From positions 1-64,000 of the forward strand of contig CANQVO010000002.1 in NCBI GenBank assembly GCA_947627325.1: a stretch of DNA of 64,000 nucleotides. Reading direction: 5' to 3'. The position numbers were made by a program, and so were the translations under genes. Shown here in pieces: positions 26,500 to 34,959 of the stretch. Under the pieces are notes generated by a model. The model made no database searches. It was not told where the DNA came from and worked only from the letters and a program-made list of their open reading frames with translations. Numbering within the stretch: position 1 is the first letter of the stretch; the number at the start of each line of letters is the position of its first letter. This DNA comes from an uncultured Oscillospiraceae bacterium (GTDB taxonomy: Bacteria > Bacillota > Clostridia > Oscillospirales > Oscillospiraceae).

Positions 26500-26769
26500 G
26501 TGGAGAAGTTGAGGGGCATCATCCGCTATCAGACCAAGGAATACGGCCGGGTGCAGGTCAAGCTGGCCCAGATGCTGGACAGCCGGGGCATCACCCGCAA
26601 CCGCCTGCGGACGCTCACCGGGGTCAAGTATGACGTGATCGACCGCTATTATAAGGGGAGCCGGGTGGAGATGGCCGACCTGGACTTCCTGGCCAAGGTG
26701 TGCTATGTGCTGGACTGCCAGATCTCCGACCTGCTGGAGTACCAGCGCCCGGAGGAGGAGCGGTCCTGA
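26500..26769 (+). CDS. XRE-family transcriptional regulator (HTH_26-like)
   Basis: 89 aa from GTG 26500 (AAGGGGGAAGG upstream). A single Cro/CI-type helix-turn-helix: VKLAQMLDSRGITRNRLRTL, GVKYDVIDRYYKG and LDFLAKVCYVLDCQISDLLEY, as in YozG-like one-domain regulators. Likely controls itself and/or the divergent exporter operon through the palindromes upstream. Confidence 0.85.
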   Translation: MEKLRGIIRYQTKEYGRVQVKLAQMLDSRGITRNRLRTLTGVKYDVIDRYYKGSRVEMADLDFLAKVCYVLDCQISDLLEYQRPEEERS

Positions 26770-26840
26770 GCCGCCTCACCTCTACGCGCCGGACCTCGCC
26801 ACGAAGCCACTGCGAAGACCATCAAGAGAACCACCACGAC

Positions 26841-26880
26841 AAAGGGCCCGCCGTCCCCGGGGACGGCGGGCCCTTTTGTC
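26841..26880 (+). terminator. Intrinsic terminator after the XRE regulator
   Basis: Long perfect stem AAAGGGCCCGCCGTCCCC with its complement, followed by TTTT. Separates the regulator from dpaA. Confidence 0.85.
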
Positions 26881-26946
26881 CTCCCGCCCGGCGCACCAAA
26901 GGGGGCGGCGGAGAATAGGATAAGGGGTGTAAAGGGGGGAGCGGAT

Positions 26947-27792
26947 TTGCCACAAGTAAAAACCTTTTGGATCATCGGAGGGGACCTGCGCCAGGAGAAG
27001 CTGGCCGGTCTTCTGCGCGCTGACGGCCACCGGGTACATACCTATGCCCTGGGCGAGGGCGAGGACGACCTGACCCAGGCGGGGCGGGCCGAATGCGTCA
27101 TTCTTCCCCTGCCCGCGCAGGGCCCGGACGGCGCGCTGAACGCGCCCATGTCGGAATCGGAACACGCCCTGGAGGAGGTCTTTGCCCACCTGTCGCCCCG
27201 CCAGTTCATCTGCGGCGGCATGGTCAGCGCCCAGACCGCCGCCCTGGCCGCCCAACGCGGCCTGACCATCCACGACTACTTCCGCCGGGAAGAACTGGCC
27301 GTCGCCAACGCCGTACCCACCGCCGAGGGGGCGGTGCAGATCGCCCTGGAGGAGATGGGGGTGACCCTCCACCGGGCCAGGGCCCTGGTGCTGGGCTACG
27401 GCCGGGTGGGCAAGCTCACCGCCCACCGGCTCCAGGCCCTGGGGGCCCGGGTGGCCGTGGCCGCCCGGAGTTGGGAGGCCCTGGCCTGGGCCGACGCCTA
27501 CGGCCACGACGCCGTCCCCATGGACCGCCTGGGCGACGCCCTGGGCGAGTGCGACCTGGTGGTGAACACCGTCCCCGCCCGGGTCCTGACCCGGGAGCTC
27601 CTATCCCGGCTCCGGGAGGGCTGTCTGGTCATCGACCTGGCCTCCAAGCCCGGCGGGGTGGACTTCCAGGGGGCGGCGGAGCTGGGGACGCGGTGCGTGT
27701 GGGCGCTGTCCCTGCCCGGAAAGGTGGCGCCCCTCACCGCCGCCTCCGCCCTGCGGGATACCATCTACAATATGTTAGGCGAATACAGTTAG
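26947..27792 (+). CDS. dpaA: Dipicolinate synthase subunit A
   Basis: With DpaB converts dihydrodipicolinate-pathway intermediate to dipicolinic acid in the mother cell; DPA loads the spore core. 281 aa from TTG 26947, preceded by AAAGGGGGGAG. N-terminal domain begins KTFWIIGGDLRQEKLAGLL; a second Rossmann fold has ALVLGYGRVGKLTAHRLQALGARV; ends with the family motif LIDLASKPGGVDFQ and ALSLPGKVAPLTA. Followed 10 nt later by dpaB. Strong evidence that the organism sporulates. Confidence 0.94.
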   Translation: MPQVKTFWIIGGDLRQEKLAGLLRADGHRVHTYALGEGEDDLTQAGRAECVILPLPAQGPDGALNAPMSESEHALEEVFAHLSPRQFICGGMVSAQTAALAAQRGLTIHDYFRREELAVANAVPTAEGAVQIALEEMGVTLHRARALVLGYGRVGKLTAHRLQALGARVAVAARSWEALAWADAYGHDAVPMDRLGDALGECDLVVNTVPARVLTRELLSRLREGCLVIDLASKPGGVDFQGAAELGTRCVWALSLPGKVAPLTAASALRDTIYNMLGEYS

Positions 27793-27802
27793 GAGTGTCA
27801 TC

Positions 27803-28387
27803 ATGGAGCAAATCACGGTAGGCTTTGCCTTTTGCGGCTCCTTTTGTACCCTGTCCCAGGCCATGACCGCCCTGGAGGCGGTGCGGGCCAAGTATGAACA
27901 CGTCGTCCCCATCGTCTCGGAGACCCTGGCGGCCACCGACACCCGCTTTGGCAACGCCCACGACTTCCTCCGGGAGATGGAGCGCATCTGCGACCGCCGG
28001 GTGATCCAGACGGTGAAGGACGCCGAGCCCATCGGCCCGAAAAAACTGCTGGACGCCCTGGTCATCTGCCCTTGCACGGGCAACACCCTGGCCAAGCTGG
28101 CCCACGGCGTGGCGGACAGCTCGGTGACCATGGCGGCCAAGGCCCACCTGCGAAACGGCCGGCCCCTGGTGCTGGCCCCCTCCACCAACGACGGGTTGGG
28201 GGCGGCCCTGCCCAACCTGGGGACGCTGATGGGCCGCAAGCACATCTACTTTGTCCCCTTCCGCCAGGACGACCCGGCGGGAAAGCCCACCAGCCTGGTG
28301 GCCGACTTCGCCCAGGTGGCCGAGACCCTGTCCCAGGCCCTGGCCGGGCGGCAGATCCAACCTCTGCTGTTGGGGCCCAAGGCGTGA
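27803..28387 (+). CDS. dpaB: Dipicolinate synthase subunit B (flavoprotein)
   Basis: 194 aa flavoprotein-fold subunit of dipicolinate synthase. Visible motifs: TVGFAFCGSFCTLSQAM at the N-terminus, PIVSETLAATDTRFG, LVICPCTGNTLAKLAHGVAD and LVLAPSTNDGLGAALPN, all typical of SpoVFB. Ribosome site AGGAG. Forms a two-gene operon with dpaA; no sigma-K promoter could be fixed by eye. Confidence 0.95.
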   Translation: MEQITVGFAFCGSFCTLSQAMTALEAVRAKYEHVVPIVSETLAATDTRFGNAHDFLREMERICDRRVIQTVKDAEPIGPKKLLDALVICPCTGNTLAKLAHGVADSSVTMAAKAHLRNGRPLVLAPSTNDGLGAALPNLGTLMGRKHIYFVPFRQDDPAGKPTSLVADFAQVAETLSQALAGRQIQPLLLGPKA

Positions 28388-28388
28388 G

Positions 28389-28423
28389 AGGCGCCGGAAC
28401 TCTAGGAGTTCCGGCGCCTTTTT
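28389..28423 (+). terminator. Intrinsic terminator of dpaAB
   Basis: AGGCGCCGGAACTC/GAGTTCCGGCGCCT, 3-nt loop, T-run. Confidence 0.9.
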
Positions 28424-28451
28424 CCGCTCTCTCTCCCCATGCGGGGACCCC

Positions 28452-28480
28452 TTGCGTAACGGGCGGTTTTCTGGTATAGT
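28452..28480 (+). promoter_or_regulatory. Promoter of the LtaS-like gene
   Basis: TTGCGT, 17 nt, TATAGT; ATG 28538 follows with GGGGGGAGAGG. Confidence 0.7.
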
Positions 28481-28537
28481 ATAGCCCGTGCGAAAAAACG
28501 GGCCGGCGTGTCCCGGCGCGAGGACAGGGGGGAGAGG

Positions 28538-30565
28538 ATGCGGGCGGAGACCCTGGAAAAAAAGCGGCTCCCAGAGCCGCTGAGACGGGCGAAAGGCGGG
28601 CTGGAAGCGGCGCTGGAGCGGCATCCCGCGGCGCTGACCGTCGCCCTGGCCCTGCTCCTGACCCTGGCCGTGGAGGCGCTGAACCGCCACTCCATCTGGC
28701 AGGGGGCGGTCTTTGCCGCCCTGCACCCCGTCCGCTTCGCCGCCAACCTGACCATCATTTTGGTGACCCTGGCGGTGGCCCTCTTTCTCCGAAAGCGGGC
28801 CTTTTTCCTCCTGCTCATCTCAGGTGTCTGGCTGCTGTTGGGGGTGACCAACGCCCTGGTCCTGACCTTCCGGGTCATGCCCTTTTCCGTGGAGGACATC
28901 CTGCTCCTGCCCTCCGTGTCCGACATTCTCACCGCCTACCTGGAGCCCTGGGAGATCGCGGTGATCGCGCTGGGCGCCCTGCTGGCCCTGGCGGGGCTGA
29001 TCCTGGCCCTCTTCCGATCTAAAAAGCACCGTCGCTCCTGGCGGCTAGCGGCCCTCACCCTGGCGGCCTCCCTGATCGCGGCGGCGGGCTTTTACCAGCT
29101 GACGGCGGTGGGCCAGGAGGAGGCCCGGCGGGCGGCCTTCTCCAATTTCAGCACCGCCTATCAGGAGTACGGCTTTGTCTACTGCTTCTGCACCGGGGCG
29201 GTGGACCGGGGCATCGACAGGCCCCAGGGCTACTCCCAGGCCGCGGTGGAGGACCTGACCGCCCGCCTGGAGCGGACGCCCGCCCCCGAACTTCGCCCCA
29301 ACATCATCATGGTCCAGCTGGAGTCCTTCTTCGACGTGGCCCACCTGAACGGCGCGATTTGCGAAGAGGACCCTACCCCGGTGTTCACCGCCCTGAAGGA
29401 GAACTACTCCTCCGGCTTTCTGACCGTCCCCACCGTGGGCGCCGGGACGGTCAACACCGAGTTCGAGATCCTATCCGGCATGAGCCTGGACTTCTTCGGC
29501 ATGGGGGAGTACCCCTACCGCACCGTCCTGCGTCGGCAGGCCTGCGGCTCGGTGGTCACGGACCTGAAGGACCTGGGTTACACCGCCTACGCCATCCACG
29601 ACAACGACGCCACCTTCTACGAGCGGGACAAGGTCTTCCCCCAGCTGGGCTTTGACGCCTTCACCTCCATCGAGTACATGGAGGACGTGGAATATAACTC
29701 CATCGGCTGGGCCAGGGACCGGGTGCTCACCCGGGAGATCCTCCGGGCGCTGGACGCCGGGCCGGGGCAGGAGTTCGTCTTCGCCATCAGCGTCCAGGGC
29801 CACGGCAAGTATCAGCGGGGCGCGGCGAGCATGGCCCCGGGGGAGATGCTGGACGTGACCTGGCGGGGCCATGAGGCGGACAGCGCCGCCCTGGCCTACT
29901 ACTGCACCCAACTGCGGGAGATGGACCAGTTCATCGGGGAGCTGATCGGGGCGCTGGAGGACCGGGGGGAGCCGGCGGTGGTGGTGCTGTACGGCGACCA
30001 TCTGCCCGCCTTCAACATCTCCGCCGGCCAGCTGTCCAACGGCGATCTGTTCCAGACCGAGTACGTCATCTGGGACAACCTGGGCCTGGCCCAGGAGGAC
30101 CGGGATCTGAGCGCCTTTCAGCTCTCGGCCCAGGTGCTGGGGCAACTGGGGATGGACGGCGGCGTTCTCTCCCGGTATCACCAGCAGTGTTCCGGCCGGG
30201 CCGACTACGCCGACGGGCTCCACCTGCTGGAGTACGACCTGCTCTACGGCGGGGCCTACGCCCTGGCCGGCCGCGCCCCCTATGCCCCCGCCCAGATGCG
30301 GCTGGGGGCGGAGCCCATCGCCCTCACCCGGGCCCGCTGGGACGGCGGGACGCTGACGGTGGAGGGGGCGCATTTTACCCCCTGGAGCCGCGTGGCCGTA
30401 GACGGAAAGGCGCTGGAGACCACCTTCCTGTCTCCCGGCGTCCTCACCGCGTCCCTGGCCGACCCCCCGCCGCCGGGCGCGGAGGTGACGGTGCGGCAGG
30501 AGAGCGCCTCCTCCACCAACCACGTGACCCTCTCCCAGACCCCACCCCTTCTCTGGAACAGCTAA
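28538..30565 (+). CDS. LtaS-like membrane sulfatase (LTA synthase family)
   Basis: Predicted glycerol-phosphate or phosphoglycol transferase acting outside the membrane. 675 aa. Five membrane segments in the first 210 residues, then a sulfatase domain: NIIMVQLESFFDVAHL (metal Glu), TVPTVGAGTVNTEFEILSGM (nucleophile Thr), AIHDNDATFYERD and VVLYGDHLPAF (metal Asp-His). About residues 590-660 form an extra beta-rich tail (ARWDGGTLTVEGAHFTPW) not usual in LtaS. Start ATG chosen for its ribosome site; a GTG 30 nt upstream lacks one. Whether it makes lipoteichoic acid is not shown. Confidence 0.88.
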   Translation: MRAETLEKKRLPEPLRRAKGGLEAALERHPAALTVALALLLTLAVEALNRHSIWQGAVFAALHPVRFAANLTIILVTLAVALFLRKRAFFLLLISGVWLLLGVTNALVLTFRVMPFSVEDILLLPSVSDILTAYLEPWEIAVIALGALLALAGLILALFRSKKHRRSWRLAALTLAASLIAAAGFYQLTAVGQEEARRAAFSNFSTAYQEYGFVYCFCTGAVDRGIDRPQGYSQAAVEDLTARLERTPAPELRPNIIMVQLESFFDVAHLNGAICEEDPTPVFTALKENYSSGFLTVPTVGAGTVNTEFEILSGMSLDFFGMGEYPYRTVLRRQACGSVVTDLKDLGYTAYAIHDNDATFYERDKVFPQLGFDAFTSIEYMEDVEYNSIGWARDRVLTREILRALDAGPGQEFVFAISVQGHGKYQRGAASMAPGEMLDVTWRGHEADSAALAYYCTQLREMDQFIGELIGALEDRGEPAVVVLYGDHLPAFNISAGQLSNGDLFQTEYVIWDNLGLAQEDRDLSAFQLSAQVLGQLGMDGGVLSRYHQQCSGRADYADGLHLLEYDLLYGGAYALAGRAPYAPAQMRLGAEPIALTRARWDGGTLTVEGAHFTPWSRVAVDGKALETTFLSPGVLTASLADPPPPGAEVTVRQESASSTNHVTLSQTPPLLWNS

Positions 30566-30620
30566 AGGCCCGCTCAAAAAAGCGCCCCGGCGATAGGCCA
30601 ACTGCGAAACAGCATAAAAA

Positions 30621-30665
30621 GACCGTTGACCCACCGGCAACCCGGCCCGTCAACGGTCCTTTTTT
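30621..30665 (+). terminator. Intrinsic terminator after the LtaS-like gene
   Basis: GACCGTTGAC/GTCAACGGTC with an 18-nt loop that can pair further, then six T; A-run upstream makes it usable from both sides. Confidence 0.85.
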
Positions 30666-30681
30666 CGCCCTTCCGCCGCAT

Positions 30682-31095
30682 TCAGCCCGACAAACGGGAA
30701 GCTGTATGAATTTCATGAACGAACTCTCTCAGATACGACTGATCAAATTCATTCTCGAATCGCAATTCCTGTTCATGTCCACTGATACAATGACTATAAA
30801 CAACTCCATTCACATGGATATGTCCATTCGCCATGGCCTTAAAAATCATAAAACTATTTCCATACGGTTCTCTTAGTTCAGCATATCCCTCCAATGAGGT
30901 GTAAACATTCGATAATGCTTCAGCAAATATCCGAAATGTTCTTATATCCATATCCATGGTAGTGGCCGCGCTGAAATGATCGCTGTGTATTTTTATATGC
31001 AGCATGGAATTGATTGGAATATCCATATCTTCCTCAAAGACCGCCAGTTCCATTTCTAATACAAAATCACCGGCTTTTAATGTATATTTTCTCAT
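30682..31095 (-). CDS. WapI-like immunity family candidate
   Basis: 137 aa acidic soluble protein in a low-GC patch. The pattern (LKAGDFVLEMELAVFEED, SMLHIKIHSDHFSAATTMDM, then LEGYAELREPYGNS, NGHIHVNGVVYS and LRFENEFDQSYLREFVHEI) resembles, from memory, WapI-type antitoxins of contact-dependent toxins; not verified by search. GAGGG precedes the ATG. No toxin gene is next to it, so it would be an orphan immunity gene. It follows two tiny membrane genes on the same strand. Confidence 0.55.
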   Translation of the reverse strand: MRKYTLKAGDFVLEMELAVFEEDMDIPINSMLHIKIHSDHFSAATTMDMDIRTFRIFAEALSNVYTSLEGYAELREPYGNSFMIFKAMANGHIHVNGVVYSHCISGHEQELRFENEFDQSYLREFVHEIHTASRLSG

Positions 31096-31159
31096 TTGTA
31101 TCCCTCGATTATCGCCCGTATAGCTGTCAGAGCGAAAACCCCGCGGCGCGCGCGATACC

Positions 31160-31230
31160 TGGCCGCCAGACTATATATCGAAGCGCGCCCTTTCGTCCCT
31201 AAAGGGTTTTGCAACGCCTCGACAAACGGG
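31160..31230 (-). repeat. 3'-flank repeat X, copy 1
   Basis: Contains the 30-bp core 31201-31230 (minus strand reads CCCGTTTGTCGAGGCGTTGC then AAAACCCTTT) and extends to a shared GTCTGGCGGCCA end. Core begins 11 nt after the stop of the 56-aa gene. Copy 2 is 31425-31491; a third core is at 47609-47638. Confidence 0.75.
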
Positions 31231-31241
31231 AATTGGCTTAT

Positions 31242-31412
31242 TTATTTTTTCAGCTTTATAACATCTCTCACCAGTAAAGTGATCGTGCCGCATACCGCCA
31301 CAACAGATGAGAAGTATGAGATCTCTCGTTGCATGGAAAAGTTATAAGCAAATGCAGTGATCGCCGCTATCACAAGCAAAATGTCCATAACAATTTTACA
31401 TTTCGATTTCAT
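31242..31412 (-). CDS. Small membrane protein, 56 aa
   Basis: ATG 31412 to TAA 31242. Basic start MKSKCKIV, then a hydrophobic helix (MDILLVIAAITAFAYNF), a short loop and a second hydrophobic helix (VVAVCGTITLLV) ending DVIKLKK. No family recognised. A GGGGTGAT stretch precedes the ATG. Low GC, between two copies of repeat X. Function unknown. Confidence 0.5.
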   Translation of the reverse strand: MKSKCKIVMDILLVIAAITAFAYNFSMQREISYFSSVVAVCGTITLLVRDVIKLKK

Positions 31413-31424
31413 ATGATCACCCCA

Positions 31425-31491
31425 TGGCCGCCAGACCTATGTATAGAAATGCGCTGTCCTCAAAGGGTTTTGCGGCGTCTCGACAAACGGG
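31425..31491 (-). repeat. 3'-flank repeat X, copy 2
   Basis: Core 31462-31491 differs from copy 1 at three positions and again ends in GTCTGGCGGCCA on the minus strand. Begins 7 nt after the stop of the 32-aa gene. Confidence 0.75.
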
Positions 31492-31498
31492 GAGTTAC

Positions 31499-31597
31499 TT
31501 ATTTCTTTTTAGCAAACTTGTCAATGACATGATCACCCAAAAAAGTAATAAAGAAATCAGCGATCTCCACAAACAGATCGACCATGAAATCGACCAT
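31499..31597 (-). CDS. 32-aa amphipathic peptide gene
   Basis: ATG 31597 to TAA 31499 with an excellent ribosome site (TTTGGAGGAAACTTAC). The peptide is strongly patterned: acidic and hydrophobic residues alternate (MVDFMVDLFVEIADFFITFL), then GDHVIDKFAKKK with a basic end. This looks like one membrane-associated amphipathic helix. Too short for domain assignment; a type I toxin-like or membrane-modulating peptide is possible. Confidence 0.6.
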   Translation of the reverse strand: MVDFMVDLFVEIADFFITFLGDHVIDKFAKKK

Positions 31598-31705
31598 GTA
31601 AGTTTCCTCCAAATTACGATTTGCCGAACAGCCGCCCGCGCGCGGTGAAAGACAAGCGCAAACGACATACGGTCATGACCCGCCCGCGGGGGCGGGCTGG
31701 GGTTT

Positions 31706-32548
31706 TTACTTGCGGTAAAAGAGGATGCCCAGCGTTCCAGGCCCGCAGTGGGAGGAGACGGTGCAGCCGGCCCGGGTGCGGATGATCTCCTGGAAGGGGA
31801 GGAGGGAGCGGAGCGTCTGCTCCACCTGGTCCCGGACGGCCTCGCTCACGCCGGAGTCGGTGATGAAGATTCGCCGGGTGTCCACGCTCTGGCCGTCCGC
31901 CAGGCGCTCCTTCACGTAGGCCGTCAGGCAGTCGGCCAGCTTGCCCCGGTACTTTTTCCCCACCCCCATGGCCCCGTCCTTCACATAGATGCAGGGGTGG
32001 AGCTTCAGGAGGTTGGCCCCCAGTGCGGCCACGGCGGAACAGCGGCCCCCCTTGCGGAGGTATTCCAGGGTGTCCACCACGAAGCTCACGTCCAGCTTGT
32101 CCCGCCGGCGCTCCAGCTCGGCGCAGATCTCCGCCGGCTCCATGCCGGCCTGGGCCATCTCGCGGGCGTCCAGGGCCAGGTGGGCGATGCCGGTGGAGAG
32201 GCTACGGCTGTCCACCACCCACACCCGGCCCAGCTCCTGGGCGGCGATGCGGGCGTTTTGGTAGCAGGAGGACATATCGGAGCTGATGGTGAAGTGGATG
32301 ACGGCGTCGTGGTCCTCCAAGGCCTGGGAGAACACGTCCAGGTAGGTCTGGACGTTCACCGCCGCGGTGGAGGACAGTTCCCCGCTGGCCCGGATCTTCT
32401 CGTAGAGGCCGTCGGGGGTGATGTCCACCCCGTCCTGGTAGGTCTCCCCGCCGCAGGTCACCCACAGGGGGGTGATGGTGATGTGGTGGCGCTCCGCCAG
32501 GGCCGGGGTCAGATCGCAGGTGCTGTCAGCCGTGATCTGGATCTTCAT
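31706..32548 (-). CDS. DegV family fatty-acid-binding protein
   Basis: DegV/FakB-type protein that binds a fatty acid, often as donor for fatty acid kinase FakA. 280 aa. Begins KIQITADSTCDLTPALAERH; lipid-site motifs TSAAVNVQTYLDVF-like (STAAVNVQ), ISSDMSSCYQNA, VVDSRSLSTGIAHL and FVVDTLEYLRKGGRCSA are present. AAAAGGAAG precedes the ATG. No fakA is in the window. Confidence 0.94.
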   Translation of the reverse strand: MKIQITADSTCDLTPALAERHHITITPLWVTCGGETYQDGVDITPDGLYEKIRASGELSSTAAVNVQTYLDVFSQALEDHDAVIHFTISSDMSSCYQNARIAAQELGRVWVVDSRSLSTGIAHLALDAREMAQAGMEPAEICAELERRRDKLDVSFVVDTLEYLRKGGRCSAVAALGANLLKLHPCIYVKDGAMGVGKKYRGKLADCLTAYVKERLADGQSVDTRRIFITDSGVSEAVRDQVEQTLRSLLPFQEIIRTRAGCTVSSHCGPGTLGILFYRK

Positions 32549-32669
32549 GGGATCGCTTCCTTTTCAATGGGATCTGAAAACGGCGGGGCGGGCGGCCCCA
32601 CGGCTCCAGTATAGTACGAAACGCGGCGAAAAGCAAGAGCCGCCCCCGCCGATGGGCCCCGCTTTGCCC

Positions 32670-32698
32670 TTGACAGCGGGGGAGGGGAGGGCTATAAT
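32670..32698 (+). promoter_or_regulatory. Consensus promoter of glnN
   Basis: TTGACA, 17 nt, TATAAT; start codon 78 nt after the -10. No T-box or glutamine riboswitch recognised in the short leader. Confidence 0.85.
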
Positions 32699-32775
32699 GA
32701 GAGGCACCGCAGAGAGGGCGCTGGGGCGATGTCCCTGGCGTTTTTTGGTATCGGGAAAGGAAGGTAGAGAGAGCC

Positions 32776-34878
32776 ATGGAAGAAAAGAAGATCTCCATCC
32801 CCCACATCTTCGGCAGCCACGTCTTCAACGACGACGTGATGCAAGAGCGCCTGCCCAAGGACGTGTACCGCTCCCTTCGCAAGACCATCGACCAGGGCAA
32901 GGACCTGGACCTGACGGTGGCAAACGCCGTGGCCAGCGCCATGAAGGACTGGGCGGTGGAGCTGGGGGCCACCCACTTTACCCACTGGTTCCAGCCCCTC
33001 AACGGCGTCACCGCCGAAAAGCACGACAGCTTCATCACCCCCGCCGCCGACGGCCGGGTCATCATGCAGTTCTCCGGCAAGGAGCTCATCCGGGGCGAGC
33101 CGGACGCCTCCTCCTTCCCCTCCGGCGGCCTGCGGGCCACCTTTGAGGCCCGGGGCTACACCGCCTGGGACCCCACCTCTTACGCCTTCGTCAAGGGCGG
33201 CAGTCTCTACATCCCCACCGCCTTCTGCTCCTACTCCGGGGAGGTGCTGGACAAAAAGACCCCCCTTCTGCGCTCCATGGAGGATCTGAGCCAGGCGGCG
33301 GTGCGGATCCTGCGGCTGTTCGGGGACACCCAGACCCGCCGAGTGACCACCACCGTGGGCGCGGAGCAGGAGTATTTCCTGGTGGACAAGGCCCTCTTTG
33401 ACCGGCGGCCCGACCTGCGCTTCTGCGGCCGGACGCTGTTGGGGGCCAAGGCCCCCAAGGGCCAGGAGCTGGACGACCACTACTTCGGCTCCATCAAGCC
33501 CCGGGTGGCCGCCTTTATGAAGGAGCTGGACGAGGAGCTGTGGAAGCTGGGCATCCTGGCCAAGACCAAGCACAATGAGGTGGCCCCCGCCCAGCATGAA
33601 TTGGCCCCCATCTTCACCACCTCCAACATCGCCACCGACCACAATCAGCTGACCATGGAGACCATGCGGAACGTGGCCGCCCGCCACGGCCTGGTCTGCC
33701 TGCTCCACGAAAAGCCCTTCGCCGGGGTGAACGGCAGCGGCAAGCACAACAACTGGGCCATCTCCACAGACTCGGGCAAGAACCTCCTGGACCCGGGCAA
33801 GTCCCCGGCGGAGAACGCCCAGTTCCTCCTGTTCCTGGCCGCGGTGATCAAGGGCGTGGACGAGTATCAGGACCTGCTTCGCATCTCGGTGGCCTCCGCG
33901 GGCAACGACCACCGCCTGGGCGCCAACGAGGCGCCCCCCGCCATCATCTCCATGTTCCTGGGGGACGAGCTCACCGCCGTGCTGGACGCCATCGAAAAGG
34001 GCAAGACCTACGGCGGCGCCGCCGCGGGCACTCTGGAGACCGGCGTCCACGTCCTGCCCGACCTGACCCGGGACACCACCGACCGCAACCGCACCTCCCC
34101 CTTCGCCTTCACCGGCAACAAGTTCGAGTTCCGCTCCCTGGGCTCGGCCATCTCCATCGCCTGTCCCAACATCATGCTCAACACCATCGTGGCCGAGGAG
34201 CTGACCCAGTTCGCCAAGGCGCTGGAGGGCTCCAAGGACGTGAAGAAGGACGCCATCAAGCTGGTGCGCCAGGTGGTCAAGGAGCACAAGCGCATCATCT
34301 TCAACGGCGACGGCTACTCCCAGGCGTGGGTCAGGGAGGCCAAGCGCCGGGGTCTGCTCAACCTGAAGACCACCGTGGACGCCCTGCCCCACTACATGGA
34401 CGACAAGAACGTCAAGCTCTTCGCCGACCACAAGATTTACACCCGCGCCGAGATGGAGGCCCGGTACGAGACGATTTTGGAGGAGTACGCCAAGACCCTG
34501 AACATCGAGGCCCTCACCCTCTCCGAGATGGTCCGCCGGGACGTGATCCCCGCCGTGTGCGGCTACGTGGGCAAGCTGGCCCGGGGCGTGAAGAACCAGC
34601 GCCTGGCGGTGGAGGGCCTGGCGTGCAGAGCCCAGAGCGCCCTCATCGCCAAGCTCTCCAACCTGCTGGACGCCGCCTACGACCAGGTGGAGACTCTGGA
34701 TATGCTGGCGGAGGGGTCCAAGACCCAAAAGGGCGTTCTGCCCCGGGCCAAGTACTTTAAGACCAAAATCATCCCCGCCATGGAGGCCCTCCGGGCCACC
34801 GTGGACGCCATGGAGGTGGACGTGCCCAACGCCCTCTGGCCCTACCCCAGCTACGGCGACCTTATGTTCCGGGTGTGA
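32776..34878 (+). CDS. glnN: Glutamine synthetase, type III
   Basis: ATP-dependent ammonium assimilation to glutamine. 700 aa, the length of GSIII. Landmarks: FGSHVFNDDVMQERLPKDVY at the N-terminus, VGAEQEYFLVD, AKTKHNEVAPAQHELAPIF, DHNQLTMETMRNVA, GVNGSGKHNNWAI and FAFTGNKFEFRSLGS. Own promoter and terminator, so a monocistronic unit. GSIII is common in gut Clostridia and Bacteroidetes. Confidence 0.97.
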   Translation: MEEKKISIPHIFGSHVFNDDVMQERLPKDVYRSLRKTIDQGKDLDLTVANAVASAMKDWAVELGATHFTHWFQPLNGVTAEKHDSFITPAADGRVIMQFSGKELIRGEPDASSFPSGGLRATFEARGYTAWDPTSYAFVKGGSLYIPTAFCSYSGEVLDKKTPLLRSMEDLSQAAVRILRLFGDTQTRRVTTTVGAEQEYFLVDKALFDRRPDLRFCGRTLLGAKAPKGQELDDHYFGSIKPRVAAFMKELDEELWKLGILAKTKHNEVAPAQHELAPIFTTSNIATDHNQLTMETMRNVAARHGLVCLLHEKPFAGVNGSGKHNNWAISTDSGKNLLDPGKSPAENAQFLLFLAAVIKGVDEYQDLLRISVASAGNDHRLGANEAPPAIISMFLGDELTAVLDAIEKGKTYGGAAAGTLETGVHVLPDLTRDTTDRNRTSPFAFTGNKFEFRSLGSAISIACPNIMLNTIVAEELTQFAKALEGSKDVKKDAIKLVRQVVKEHKRIIFNGDGYSQAWVREAKRRGLLNLKTTVDALPHYMDDKNVKLFADHKIYTRAEMEARYETILEEYAKTLNIEALTLSEMVRRDVIPAVCGYVGKLARGVKNQRLAVEGLACRAQSALIAKLSNLLDAAYDQVETLDMLAEGSKTQKGVLPRAKYFKTKIIPAMEALRATVDAMEVDVPNALWPYPSYGDLMFRV

Positions 34879-34890
34879 CCCCATCCCGTC

Positions 34891-34930
34891 AAAAAACCCG
34901 CTGAGAACCCAGTTCTCAGCGGGCTTTTTT
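34891..34930. terminator. Bidirectional terminator between glnN and the exopolysaccharide operon
   Basis: CCCGCTGAGAAC/GTTCTCAGCGGG with loop CCA, A-run before and T-run after. Confidence 0.9.
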
Positions 34931-34959
34931 ATGCGCAACGGGGTGCAAAACAATCGGGC

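Noticed and set aside
32472-33146. Plus-strand open frame over the degV-glnN intergenic region
   Set aside because: It crosses the glnN promoter and overlaps the true glnN frame; no domain content.
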